Source: Bacteroidales bacterium (GTDB lineage: Bacteria > Bacteroidota > Bacteroidia > Bacteroidales > F082). From it: 64,000 nucleotides of DNA. The notes under the pieces are model-generated. The model did no database searches. It was not told the origin of the DNA and was given only the letters and a program-made list of their open reading frames with translations. Position numbers and translations under genes: made by a program. This document shows, piece after piece, positions 26,041-34,712 of this stretch (positions are counted from its first letter, which is position 1; each line of letters begins with the position of its first letter). The stretch is from contig JAFTXI010000013.1 of assembly GCA_017461665.1 (NCBI GenBank), positions 1 through 64,000 of the forward strand. Direction: 5' to 3'.

Positions 26041-28146
26041 CTATTTCTTCACTATCTTATGTATCGTGTTTCCTTGTCTCGTAATTATTTTAACGAAATA
26101 AAGTCCGTAATCATAACCGTTGACATTTAAAACATAATTGTCTGTATTTAAACATATCTGCTCAACAATCTGTCCGTTAGGTTTGTAGATAATAATCTCA
26201 TTCATATCGCTACACTCTATCTTCACCTCATCTTCTATAGGATTTGGATAGATTTTAACTTTAACTAAATTATTTTCCTCAACACCAACTGTCACATTAA
26301 CAGTAATCTCAGTGCTGCTTTCACATCCGTTTTTAGTTCCCACAACAGAGTATGTCGTCGTTTCTTCTGGACCTACTACAATAGATTCTGTTGTCTCTCC
26401 CGTTGACCATAAATAAGAGTCCGCTCCGCTTGCTGTCAGCGTTACGCTTTCTCCAAGATAGATACTTGTGTTTCCTTCTATAACGACTTCTGGATTTGCC
26501 ACAACGGTGAGTTTTAAAATTTGCAACACTCCATTATCGTCGGTGTATTGCTCTTCGTGATAGCCGACTTCTGGATTTATTAAATTAAAACCGTTTTCAG
26601 TGTAACTTTCGCCTTCACATATCGAGACTTCCGTTATGTTAGTATCGGATTCTGAATAAACTACGGAAATCATGTTGGTAGACTCGTTTCCAAAGTCGCC
26701 GCCACCATCAACAACGACACCACCCTCGCCATCTAATATCCTGTAATATCCATCTCCGAACTGACAGCATATTCCATTGCCGCCTTCATCATAAATAGTA
26801 AATTTCACACATTCGCCTGCTGGAACACTCACATTCTCTTGATGCAACTCCGTAGCCGACGAACCTGACAAAAAATTATAAGGACCTCCACTCGCGATGA
26901 TGGTGTTATCCGACGACTTCAGTTCCCATGTCGTCTGATTACCATACTTATCCTGCATAATCTCAATGGTAAGATTTTCCTCATCGGCATTCGTTGTTAT
27001 AGTGTTCCATTCTTCCACATTCAAGGAGATGGTCTTGCTCGTCTCAAAAGAAACGCCGTTAGCCTCAACAATTTTCACCATAACTTCGTGCTCGCCTGCT
27101 TCAATCTGAACAGGAATGTCAATGTAAGAAACATGATGCGATTCTATGCTTCCCTCCCATTCGTGGGTCTTAACTAAGTTATTATCAACATAAATCTGAA
27201 AATCTATCGACGACAATGTCCCCATACCGCCGTTGGTGAGTGTCACATTCAACTCCTTTTCGTTTGAGCAGAAAGAAGTTGGAACGACAACTTCTGATAT
27301 AAATGGAAACACCTCATCATTAGAACCTCCCGAACTAATCAGTTTATTCACATTAAGAATAGGACGCGTAGGTACGTTTTGATATTTTTCCGTAACGAAG
27401 GCCAAGAAATAAATATTGTCTAAATCTACCGTTATTCCATTAGGCGAACCTATAGAATAAGGTATGTCGTATGTATATGTTTTTGTGATGAGAGTTCCTG
27501 CTGTGGTAGGCGAGATAGCATCTCCCCATGTCGGAGTGATGGCGTCGCGGAAAGCATGCATGTGTCGGTATTGTCCGTTCTCATATTGATCGGGATTTGC
27601 CGAGCCACCCGACTGCGGTCCATATATATTATCTTGCAACATTATCACGTTGATATAGTTGGTATTGACAGAGCTGTTTGCGGTGTAATAGACTTCTACT
27701 GTGATGGATGCTGTTCTGTTGTCAGTATCGATAAATACTTGACCTGCGACATTACATTCCGCGTTTTGCTCTAACTGTTCTCCTGCATGAGTCCCCCATT
27801 CTATTCGACTCAAGCCTTCTGCTGTCGAACGGTTCACAACACCTTTTGGCCATGATGTGATATTGAAACCGTTAGCGATAGCCTCGCCTTCATCAGTGTT
27901 GAAATTGGGATAATACGTAGGTGCATAATATCCCGAGTGTATATTCACCGACCAGACTCTGTCGGGATAAGCCGAGCATATCTGATTGGCAATCAAATGT
28001 CCGCTCGGACAATTCTGACACTGGATGCCAGTAAATTCTTCAATAAGGACGTTCCTCTTTTGAGGAGTCGTAGAAACCAACTGCTGAGCATTCATCACAT
28101 TTATCATGAACAACAGCAGTAGGATTATTAATGCATTTCTTTTCAT
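26041..28146 (-). CDS. Omp28-like thioredoxin-fold T9SS protein, long form
   Basis: A 701-aa paralogue of the 585-aa protein. It has a signal peptide (about 1-20) and an Omp28-like domain with EEFTGIQCQNCPSGH (C43, C46). A CARDB-like Ig domain (about 285-385) and a module with EGGNGICCQFGDGYY (about 390-500) are absent from the shorter paralogue. One ICEGESY repeat, an Ig/PKD-like domain and a C-terminal sorting domain starting IYPNPIEDEV follow. It is transcribed from its own promoter at 28171, with a heptad array just upstream. Its location beside the adhesins suggests a functional set of surface proteins. The exact function is unknown. Confidence 0.85.
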   Translation of the reverse strand: MKRNALIILLLLFMINVMNAQQLVSTTPQKRNVLIEEFTGIQCQNCPSGHLIANQICSAYPDRVWSVNIHSGYYAPTYYPNFNTDEGEAIANGFNITSWPKGVVNRSTAEGLSRIEWGTHAGEQLEQNAECNVAGQVFIDTDNRTASITVEVYYTANSSVNTNYINVIMLQDNIYGPQSGGSANPDQYENGQYRHMHAFRDAITPTWGDAISPTTAGTLITKTYTYDIPYSIGSPNGITVDLDNIYFLAFVTEKYQNVPTRPILNVNKLISSGGSNDEVFPFISEVVVPTSFCSNEKELNVTLTNGGMGTLSSIDFQIYVDNNLVKTHEWEGSIESHHVSYIDIPVQIEAGEHEVMVKIVEANGVSFETSKTISLNVEEWNTITTNADEENLTIEIMQDKYGNQTTWELKSSDNTIIASGGPYNFLSGSSATELHQENVSVPAGECVKFTIYDEGGNGICCQFGDGYYRILDGEGGVVVDGGGDFGNESTNMISVVYSESDTNITEVSICEGESYTENGFNLINPEVGYHEEQYTDDNGVLQILKLTVVANPEVVIEGNTSIYLGESVTLTASGADSYLWSTGETTESIVVGPEETTTYSVVGTKNGCESSTEITVNVTVGVEENNLVKVKIYPNPIEDEVKIECSDMNEIIIYKPNGQIVEQICLNTDNYVLNVNGYDYGLYFVKIITRQGNTIHKIVKK

Positions 28147-28170
28147 AATTTTTTATTATTTTATCGGATA

Positions 28171-28178
28171 CAAAGATA
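28171..28178 (-). promoter_or_regulatory. -7 promoter element of the 701-aa Omp28-like gene
   Basis: TATCTTTG on the minus strand, 25 bases before the ATG. A CTGTTGT-class array begins 9 bases upstream (28188-28214). Confidence 0.65.
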
Positions 28179-28187
28179 AGAAAAAGA

Positions 28188-28214
28188 CAACAGACAACGG
28201 ACAACTGACAACAG
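28188..28214. repeat. Heptad repeat CAACNGA upstream of a promoter
   Basis: CAACAGA, CAACGGA, CAACTGA, CAACAG in 7-bp register. Its context matches that at 45088: a CAAAGATAAG box first, then the array, then poly-T and a GACGTAT hairpin. Confidence 0.85.
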
Positions 28215-28227
28215 TTTTTTTTGTATG

Positions 28228-28294
28228 AACGTATCGCATACGTCCTGTTGAGTCACCAAGTCTATAAGTTTTGAGGTTCTGAAGTTCTAAAATT
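28228..28294. repeat. ACGTAT hairpin followed by octamer repeats
   Basis: ACGTAT/ATACGT palindrome (28229-28243), then 8-bp units GAGTCACC, AAGTCTAT, GAGGTTCT, GAAGTTCT with one 7-bp step. The same order of hairpin then octamers occurs at 45131-45274. Confidence 0.7.
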
Positions 28295-28345
28295 AAAAAA
28301 AGAGACGCTTCAATGTTTATCCATTTCTACATAAAACATTGAAGC
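28293..28345 (-). terminator. Intrinsic terminator of the hydBAC operon
   Basis: On the minus strand GCTTCAATGTTT pairs perfectly with AAACATTGAAGC (12 bp, 15-base loop), followed a few bases later by seven T. It lies about 45 bases after the hydC stop. Confidence 0.85.
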
Positions 28346-28354
28346 ATCACTTCA

Positions 28355-28400
28355 GGACACATGCAATGTGTCCGTACAATTGTTCATTATCAATTGTTAT
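28355..28400. repeat. GGACACAT hairpin plus heptads reaching into hydC
   Basis: GGACACATgcaATGTGTCC (28355-28373) is followed by an ATTGTTC/ATTATCA/ATTGTTA heptad run that includes the hydC stop codon (28390-28392). Confidence 0.7.
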
Positions 28401-28869
28401 ACTCCGCCAATATTCCTGCTACCTTGTCTGGGGTGACGCGTCCATAGACTTTGTCGCCAATCATCATGACGGGAGCCAAGCCACATGCACCGACGCAGCG
28501 TAAGCAATTCAAAGAGAACTTGCCGTCTGAGGTGGTGCCGCCCACTTGTATAGCAAGCTGACGTTTCAACTCATCGATGACTTTCTCTGCACCACGAACG
28601 TAACATGCTGTACCCAAACATACTGAGATTGGATAACGTCCTTTAGGTGTCATGGTGAAGAATGAATAGAACGACACGATGCCATAGACTCTCGCAACCG
28701 GAATATGCAACTCTTCTGCAACCAACTCTTGAACCTCTGCCGAGAGATAACCAAACTCGCCTTGTACTTTATGAAGCACATTGATAACCTCACCTGGCTC
28801 GTTGTTGAACATCCTGCAAATATTCTTTACGAAATTTATCTTGGATTCTGATAATTTTACTACTGCCAT
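28390..28869 (-). CDS. hydC: [FeFe]-hydrogenase subunit C (NuoE-like 2Fe-2S protein)
   Basis: A 159-aa NuoE-like subunit of the soluble NAD-linked trimeric hydrogenase. Four cysteines for a thioredoxin-fold [2Fe-2S] cluster are visible: C84 and C89 in VCLGTACYV, and C125 and C129 in CLRCVGACGL. It relays electrons with HydB. It starts 27 bases after hydA and ends the operon. The C-terminal EYNN-stop lies in an ATTGTTA heptad repeat, so the last residues may not be native. NuoE of complex I is excluded by the adjoining hydrogenase and the absence of membrane subunits. Confidence 0.92.
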   Translation of the reverse strand: MAVVKLSESKINFVKNICRMFNNEPGEVINVLHKVQGEFGYLSAEVQELVAEELHIPVARVYGIVSFYSFFTMTPKGRYPISVCLGTACYVRGAEKVIDELKRQLAIQVGGTTSDGKFSLNCLRCVGACGLAPVMMIGDKVYGRVTPDKVAGILAEYNN

Positions 28870-28896
28870 AATATCTTTTTTTTAATCATTAAACAA

Positions 28897-30681
28897 TTAT
28901 TCGCCAATCTCGACATGGTCTGATTTATCGAAATAGTGTGTATGTAAAAGTTCATGCGACTTATGTCCACATGGTTCTCCAAGAAATTCCTTATACAATT
29001 TAATAATTGACGGATTTTCGTGTGACTTACGTATTGGTTTGTTTCTGTCTTCTTCGTAAGTAGCATCGAAGCGTTTTTTGATAATCGCACTATTGCCATG
29101 ATGATAAGGTTGACCTGCACCGCCGATACAGCCACCAGGACATGCCATCACCTCTATGGCGTGGAATTGTTCTTTGCCTTCACGAACTTTCTCCAACAAA
29201 GTACGAGCGTTCTTCAATCCGTGAGCTATACCGATGTGTATTGGTGTTCCTTTGAAATCGACCCAAGCGTCACGTATTCCTTCTAAGCCACGTAACTCTG
29301 TGAAGTCGATTCTGTCTAACTTCTTGCCCGTAAACACTTCGTAGGCCGTACGTGTCGCTGCTTCTATAACACCGCCGGTAACACCGAAGATAACAGCAGC
29401 CCCCGTCGATTCACCGAGAGGATCGTCAAAGTCTTGTGGTTCCACTTCTTTAAGGTCTAAGTTAAATTGTTTTATCAAACGAGCCAACTCACGTGTCGAG
29501 AGCACGTAATCTACGTCAGGGTTACCATCGACATAGAACTCGTCGCGTTTACATTCATATTTCTTAGCCAAGCAAGGCATGATAGAAACGACTACTAAAT
29601 CTTCGCGTTTTATTCCCATTTTCTCTGCCCAATAGCTCTTTGCTATGGCGCCGAACATCTGTTGTGGTGATTTTGCTGTTGAAGGAACGTCCAACATATC
29701 TGGGAAGTTATGTTCAAAGAAGTTGACCCAGCCTGGACAGCATGATGTCAATATAGGGAGACGCACTGATGTGTCGCCTTTGGTAAATCTGTCGATACGA
29801 TTCAACAGTTCTGTTCCCTCTTCCATGATTGTAAGGTCGGCTGCAAAGTCTGTATCGAACACATAGTCGAAGCCAAGTTGACGCAACACTGATGCGAGTT
29901 GACCTGTCACTATTGTTCCTGGTTCCATGCCGAACTCCTCACCTATTGCTACACGTACAGCAGGAGCTGTTTGTACGACGACTGTCTTCTTAGGGTCGTT
30001 GATTGCCATCATCACGTTACGTGTGTCATCTACTTCGCTCAATGCGCCAACAGGACATACTTGAACACATTGTCCGCACATCACGCATGGTGAGTCGACC
30101 ATATCTTGTTCAAAAGCTGGAGCTACCACTGCCATGAAACCGCGGTTCACTGCTGAGAGTGCGCCAACGCTTTGGATGTTGTTACATACGTTTTCGCAGC
30201 GGCGGCACATGATGCATTTGTCAACGTCGCGTATTATTGAAGGAGACATATCGACACGGTAAGTCGATTGTTCGCCTTTGTAAGGTATTTCGCGGATACC
30301 AAGGTTTTGAGCTAATTTCTGCAACTCGCATTGGCCTGATTTGGCACAGGTGAGACAGTCTGTCGGATGGTCTGAGAGAATCAGCTCGACGACTGTGCGA
30401 CGTGCGTTGATGACGCGTTGTGAGTGAGTTAGCACCACCATTCCATCAACGCAGTCTGTTGCACATGCCGGGGCGAGGTTACGACGTGGTTTGCCGTTGA
30501 AGTCTTTCACCACTTCCACCACGCAGACTCGGCAGCCGCCCGGTTTGTTTTCAAAATTCATTCCTGCCAATTCAAAATAACATAAGGTAGGAATATGTAT
30601 GCCGGCTTGACGAGCAGCTTTCAAAATTGTTGTACCTTCTGCAACTTCTACCGGTTTGTTGTCTATTGTGAGTCTTATCAT
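28897..30681 (-). CDS. hydA: [FeFe]-hydrogenase catalytic subunit
   Basis: A 594-aa catalytic subunit of a cytoplasmic [FeFe] hydrogenase (group A, trimeric NAD/ferredoxin type). In order: N-terminal [2Fe-2S] domain (C34, C50, C53, C74), His/Cys [4Fe-4S] segment (HPTDCLTCAKSGQCE, about 105-119), two [4Fe-4S] motifs (CIMCRRCENVC; CVMCGQCVQVCP), then the H-cluster motifs L1 TSCCPGW (312-318), L2 MPCLAKKYE (368-376) and L3 MACPGGCIGGAGQP (512-525), then the small-subunit-like tail. All H-cluster cysteines, including the proton-relay Cys, are present. It lacks the extra C-terminal [2Fe-2S] domain of some homologues. A good GAAAGGA site precedes the ATG. With HydB and HydC it is expected to make H2 from NADH plus reduced ferredoxin. 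The maturases HydEFG are not in the window. Confidence 0.95.
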   Translation of the reverse strand: MIRLTIDNKPVEVAEGTTILKAARQAGIHIPTLCYFELAGMNFENKPGGCRVCVVEVVKDFNGKPRRNLAPACATDCVDGMVVLTHSQRVINARRTVVELILSDHPTDCLTCAKSGQCELQKLAQNLGIREIPYKGEQSTYRVDMSPSIIRDVDKCIMCRRCENVCNNIQSVGALSAVNRGFMAVVAPAFEQDMVDSPCVMCGQCVQVCPVGALSEVDDTRNVMMAINDPKKTVVVQTAPAVRVAIGEEFGMEPGTIVTGQLASVLRQLGFDYVFDTDFAADLTIMEEGTELLNRIDRFTKGDTSVRLPILTSCCPGWVNFFEHNFPDMLDVPSTAKSPQQMFGAIAKSYWAEKMGIKREDLVVVSIMPCLAKKYECKRDEFYVDGNPDVDYVLSTRELARLIKQFNLDLKEVEPQDFDDPLGESTGAAVIFGVTGGVIEAATRTAYEVFTGKKLDRIDFTELRGLEGIRDAWVDFKGTPIHIGIAHGLKNARTLLEKVREGKEQFHAIEVMACPGGCIGGAGQPYHHGNSAIIKKRFDATYEEDRNKPIRKSHENPSIIKLYKEFLGEPCGHKSHELLHTHYFDKSDHVEIGE

Positions 30682-30700
30682 TGTTATGTTCCTTTCTTAA

Positions 30701-32626
30701 TTATTTGATGGAGATTGCACCGAATTTACATTTTTCATAACATGCACCGCACTTGATACACTTGAGGTTGTCGATGTGATGTGCCATTTTCTTTTCTCCC
30801 GAGATAGCGTCTTGAGGACACACGCGTTTACATGCGCCGCAACCGATACACTTGGCAGGGTCTATTTCGTAGCTCATCAACGACTTACATGCGCCGGCGC
30901 GACATTTCTTATCGATGACGTGTTCCACGTATTCATCCCAGAAGTTGTCTAATGTTGAAAGGACAGGGTTCGGTGATGTTTGTCCCAAACCACATAATGC
31001 CGTGTCTTTGATGACGTCAGCGAGGTTTCGTAATTCTTGAAGGTCTTGCATAGTTCCATTTCCTTTGGTAATCTTATCAAGGATTTCAAGCATTCGTTTG
31101 TTACCGATACGACATGGTGAGCATTTGCCGCAGCTTTCTTCGCAGGTAAATTCGAGATAGAACTTAGAGATAGCCACCATACACGATGTCTCGTCCATGA
31201 CGACCATACCACCGGAACCCATCATCGAACCTGCTGCCACCAAGCTATCGTAATCGATAGGAGTGTCTAAGTGTTTTTGTGTCAGACAGCCACCTGAAGG
31301 ACCGCCGGTCTGAACAGCTTTAAACTGACGGTTATTCTTAATACCGCCACCTATTTCATATATAATATCGCGGAGCGTGGTTCCCATCGGCACTTCGATA
31401 AGACCGACATTATTGATCTGACCTGCCAATGCGAATACCTTTGTTCCTTTTGATTTTTCTGAGCCTATGCCAGCGAACCAGTCGGCGCCCTTAGTGATGA
31501 TGATTGGGATGTTGGCGAATGTCTCGACGTTATTAACATTAGTTGGTTTTCCTAAGTAACCCGATACCGCTGGGAACGGAGGTTTGAAAGTAGGTTCACC
31601 GCGTTGACCTTCCATCGAGTGGATGAGAGCTGTCTCTTCGCCACAAACGAAGGCTCCTGCTCCATAACGTAATTCGATGTCGAAGTCGAAGCCGCTGCCG
31701 AGGATATCTTTTCCTAAGAGACCATATTCTCGAGCCTGACGCAATGCTATCTGGAGGCGTTCGATGGCGAGAGGATATTCGGCACGTATATAAACCAAAC
31801 CTTTTGTTGCGCCAATGGCATAACCGCATATCGCCATAGCTTCTATGATTGAGTGAGGGTCGCCTTCCATGATGGAACGATCCATGAATGCACCGGGGTC
31901 GCCCTCGTCAGCGTTACATACCACGTATTTCTGGTCGGCGTCGTTCTTGGCGCAGAGACCCCATTTCACACCTGTAGGGAATCCTGCTCCACCTCTACCA
32001 CGAAGTCCAGAGAATGTCACCTCCGAGATAACTTCTTGAGGTGTCATCTCAATCAAGACCTTGCCAAGACCCTCGTAACCATCGCGTGCTATAAACTCGT
32101 TGATGTCTTCAGGGTTGATAAAGCCGCAGTTACGTAAAGCTATACGAAGTTGTTTCTTATAGAATCCCATGTGTTTTGAGTCAGACACGTGTTCTTGTGT
32201 CTCTGGATCTATATAAAGAAGGTCTTTTACTTTACAGCCTTGAATAATATGCTCTTCAACTATTTGTCGGACATCGGAAGGTTTTACTTGGGTGTAAAAC
32301 GTATTATCCGGTATCATCTTAACGATAGGTCCTTTTTCGCAGAAGCCAAAGCAACCTGTCTTTATAACCATAACTTCATCTTCTAAACCTTTTTCTTTCA
32401 ACATAGAATTAAAGTTCGCAACAATCTCGTCACTTGCTGATGACTTACATCCGGTACCACCGCAGCAAAGCACATGCATTTTGATTTTTGCAACTTCACT
32501 ATCAGTCATGGCATCTTCATTCTGAATCGACGCTTCTGGATTTTCACTCTTTTCACGAAGATAGAGATTTGACTGAAGTTTTTTTTTCATTTCCCTCAGT
32601 TCAACTAATGATTTTACTTTTGCCAT
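30701..32626 (-). CDS. hydB: [FeFe]-hydrogenase subunit B (NuoF-like flavoprotein)
   Basis: A 641-aa NADH- and FMN-binding subunit. The N-terminal thioredoxin-like [2Fe-2S] domain (about 48-140: CCGGTGCKSS, TGCFGFCEKGP) precedes a NuoF core with GRGGAGFPTGVKWG for NADH/FMN, NADEGDPGAFMDRS, an SLBB region and the [4Fe-4S] motif ESCGKCSPCRIG. Two ferredoxin-type [4Fe-4S] clusters close the protein (CIGCGACKRVCP; CIKCGACYEKC). This architecture is the HydB type, not complex I NuoF. First gene of hydB-hydA-hydC, 19 bases before hydA, with a promoter at 32665. The gene order B-A-C differs from the more familiar C-B-A order. Confidence 0.94.
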   Translation of the reverse strand: MAKVKSLVELREMKKKLQSNLYLREKSENPEASIQNEDAMTDSEVAKIKMHVLCCGGTGCKSSASDEIVANFNSMLKEKGLEDEVMVIKTGCFGFCEKGPIVKMIPDNTFYTQVKPSDVRQIVEEHIIQGCKVKDLLYIDPETQEHVSDSKHMGFYKKQLRIALRNCGFINPEDINEFIARDGYEGLGKVLIEMTPQEVISEVTFSGLRGRGGAGFPTGVKWGLCAKNDADQKYVVCNADEGDPGAFMDRSIMEGDPHSIIEAMAICGYAIGATKGLVYIRAEYPLAIERLQIALRQAREYGLLGKDILGSGFDFDIELRYGAGAFVCGEETALIHSMEGQRGEPTFKPPFPAVSGYLGKPTNVNNVETFANIPIIITKGADWFAGIGSEKSKGTKVFALAGQINNVGLIEVPMGTTLRDIIYEIGGGIKNNRQFKAVQTGGPSGGCLTQKHLDTPIDYDSLVAAGSMMGSGGMVVMDETSCMVAISKFYLEFTCEESCGKCSPCRIGNKRMLEILDKITKGNGTMQDLQELRNLADVIKDTALCGLGQTSPNPVLSTLDNFWDEYVEHVIDKKCRAGACKSLMSYEIDPAKCIGCGACKRVCPQDAISGEKKMAHHIDNLKCIKCGACYEKCKFGAISIK

Positions 32627-32664
32627 CTTAATTTAATGTTTGTTAATGAATTCGTATGAAGTGG

Positions 32665-32672
32665 CAAATATA
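32665..32672 (-). promoter_or_regulatory. -7 promoter element of the hyd operon
   Basis: TATATTTG on the minus strand matches TAnnTTTG, 38 bases before the hydB ATG, just after the queH stop. Confidence 0.6.
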
Positions 32673-32690
32673 ATAAATCATTTCTTTATT

Positions 32691-33278
32691 TCATAAATTT
32701 GATAAACTTTTTTCCTGCGGTCTCATACTAAATTCGCAACCGCAATATTTCTGGTTGTAGAAGTTATATTCTTTTATTATCTGAAGGCGTCTCTCGCTCA
32801 GTCCGCCTTTGCGCCAGTTTTGTGCCCAGAATGTCACATCGGGGAAATGTGTCTGAGCAAACAATCCAGCTTCTTCTATCTGTTCTAACGACTTCCACCT
32901 ACTCGATGCCAAGGTCGTGGTGAAAGCTTCTATTCCTCTCTCGTGCGCGAACTTGGCTGTTTCTAAGAGTCGCAACTTAAAACATTTGAGGCAGCGTGGA
33001 CTTCTCTCAGGCTTGTTTTCCAAGCCCCTCATCTCTGCAAGCCAAGCCTCGTGATTATAGTCGGCATCGACAATTTCCAATCCCAAGTTCTCGGCATAAC
33101 GCGTACATTCGTTTTTTCTTATCAGGTATTCTTCTTCTGGATATATGTTGGGATTGCAATAAAAAATAAGAGGCATGATGCCATTTTGCATCATGCACTC
33201 TATTATCGCCGATGAGCAAGGAGCACAACAAGTGTGAAGGACAACGCGATTGCCTCCACCCGGCACTTCTATGTTCAT
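32691..33278 (-). CDS. queH: Epoxyqueuosine reductase QueH
   Basis: A 195-aa enzyme that reduces epoxyqueuosine to queuosine in tRNA wobble modification, the non-cobalamin alternative to QueG. Family cysteine motifs are intact: HTCCAPCSS near the N-terminus, PRCLKCFKLR mid-way and QKYCGCEFS near the end; ASSRWKS is also conserved. The ATG at 33278 is used; a TTG at 33290 would add four residues. It begins about 21 bases after the stop of the preceding T9SS gene on the same strand, so the two may be cotranscribed although they are unrelated in function. Confidence 0.92.
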   Translation of the reverse strand: MNIEVPGGGNRVVLHTCCAPCSSAIIECMMQNGIMPLIFYCNPNIYPEEEYLIRKNECTRYAENLGLEIVDADYNHEAWLAEMRGLENKPERSPRCLKCFKLRLLETAKFAHERGIEAFTTTLASSRWKSLEQIEEAGLFAQTHFPDVTFWAQNWRKGGLSERRLQIIKEYNFYNQKYCGCEFSMRPQEKSLSNL

Positions 33279-33299
33279 CTTTCTCTTCAATTCTATCTA

Positions 33300-34463
33300 T
33301 CAGTTTTTAACAACTTTTTGGACTGCTGTCTCACCATTACTGTGTAATCTCAAGAAGTAAACACCATTAGCGAGATCTTTCATATCTATGTTGATTGTGT
33401 TACGTACTTCTGTAGCGTATATTTCTCTTCCGTAGATATCAAGAACTTGAACGTAATCGACTTTTTCTGATTCAATCATTACATAATCTTGAACTGGGTT
33501 AGGATAGATTCTTGTTTGTGAAATAATTTCATTTACTGAGGTTGTGTCGTCATCATTACCATTATTGAGGACTTCATATAATAAGAGGTAGTCGCAAACA
33601 TAGACGAGACCGCCGCTTGTTTGGTCGATTGTCCAGTATTCGTATGAGGTTAACATATTATGCATTACAGGAAGTGATGGGAAATCATTTTCTGGGTTTG
33701 GATAGAAGTAGATATCCTCAGCCAAGACTTTATCGTCATATTTGTAAACTCTTTTATCTTGAACTTGACCTGAAGGTGTTACCAATTCAACTTTTGTGCA
33801 GTTACCCAAATTGTCGAATTCATGTAATTCCATTGATTGCATAGCCCAATCACTGGTTTCCAAACTCCATGTGTAGATATGTTTTTCAACCATATTGCCA
33901 TTATCGTTATAGTAATACTCAATAAGGAAGTCGTTTTGGAAAACTCCTGTAAATGGATTTGTTGAAACCAACTCTGCAGCTAACAGACCTTGTTCATTAT
34001 ATGAATATTCACCTTTTTGATAAACTATATCAACGAAGAATAATTCCCAACCTGTTTTGTTACCTTCTTCATCATAGAAATATGTATAAATACCACCGAG
34101 GTTTGGTACGCCATCATATACATTATAATTTGTACGTGAAGTCCTCAAATTCATTTCGTTGTAGGTATATTCAACCCAACAAACAAATTCCCATACACCA
34201 TTAAGAAGTTGATAAGTGTCGATTTTTGTGATGTTACCATTAGCATCATAACGAAGTGAGTCGATAACTTCTACTGGTGGAGTTGACAACAAGTCGGTTT
34301 CTTTTATGGCTGTCATTTCTGCGCCATCTGGTGTTAAATATTGGTAATCTAAGGTTTCAAGAGCATCTTCCGACATAAAAGCATCGATACGGAAAGAATA
34401 GCTGTTTTGTGCAAATGTTGGTACAGCTAAAACAACCAACAACATAAGTAAAAATCTTCTCAT
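33300..34463 (-). CDS. T9SS-sorted secreted protein of unknown function
   Basis: A 387-aa protein with a signal peptide (about 1-18, ending PTFAQ). A middle region has short beta repeats of the type DSLRYDANGNITKI, YTYNEMNLRTSRTNY and YYNDNGNMVEKH, which resemble YD/RHS-like beta-hairpin repeats. The last 75 residues are a type A T9SS sorting domain (IYPNPVQDYV...FLRLHSNGETAVQKVV). No enzyme motif is seen. It is the intact relative of the collapsed gene at 37031-37445, which shares the start, the YD-like unit and the sorting-domain end. Confidence 0.75.
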   Translation of the reverse strand: MRRFLLMLLVVLAVPTFAQNSYSFRIDAFMSEDALETLDYQYLTPDGAEMTAIKETDLLSTPPVEVIDSLRYDANGNITKIDTYQLLNGVWEFVCWVEYTYNEMNLRTSRTNYNVYDGVPNLGGIYTYFYDEEGNKTGWELFFVDIVYQKGEYSYNEQGLLAAELVSTNPFTGVFQNDFLIEYYYNDNGNMVEKHIYTWSLETSDWAMQSMELHEFDNLGNCTKVELVTPSGQVQDKRVYKYDDKVLAEDIYFYPNPENDFPSLPVMHNMLTSYEYWTIDQTSGGLVYVCDYLLLYEVLNNGNDDDTTSVNEIISQTRIYPNPVQDYVMIESEKVDYVQVLDIYGREIYATEVRNTINIDMKDLANGVYFLRLHSNGETAVQKVVKN

Positions 34464-34523
34464 GATAAATTTTAAGTTTAATGATTTAATTAACGTTTAA
34501 TTTTTATTGATTTATAACGGCTG

Positions 34524-34531
34524 CAAAGATA
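34524..34531 (-). promoter_or_regulatory. -7 promoter element of the 387-aa T9SS gene
   Basis: TATCTTTG on the minus strand within the common TGCAAAGATA context (plus-strand reading), about 60 bases before the ATG. Confidence 0.6.
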
Positions 34532-34693
34532 GAAAAAAAAATAACTATACAAGTAATCAACAAAGTATTTTTTACACTGCAAACTAAATAATTATTTTTT
34601 TCAAAAAGGTGGGTACAATTCTATTTTTATTTTTACTTTTGAAAAATATTTGAAAAATTTTAATAAACTTAAACCGAAGTGCATAATGGGATA

Positions 34694-34701
34694 TAACTTT
34701 G
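34694..34701 (+). promoter_or_regulatory. -7 promoter element of the metallopeptidase lipoprotein gene
   Basis: TAACTTTG matches TAnnTTTG, 11 bases before the ATG at 34713. It lies inside a longer open frame starting at 34650, which argues against that longer start and implies a very short leader. Confidence 0.6.
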
Positions 34702-34712
34702 CAACTATAGGA

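Noticed and set aside
28188..28294. Regularly spaced repeats as a possible CRISPR array
   Set aside because: The units are 7-8 bp, head to tail and degenerate, with no spacers, and no cas genes are present.
28390..32626. Complex I (nuoE/nuoF/nuoG) fragment
   Set aside because: The HydA H-cluster motifs and absence of membrane subunits identify a hydrogenase.
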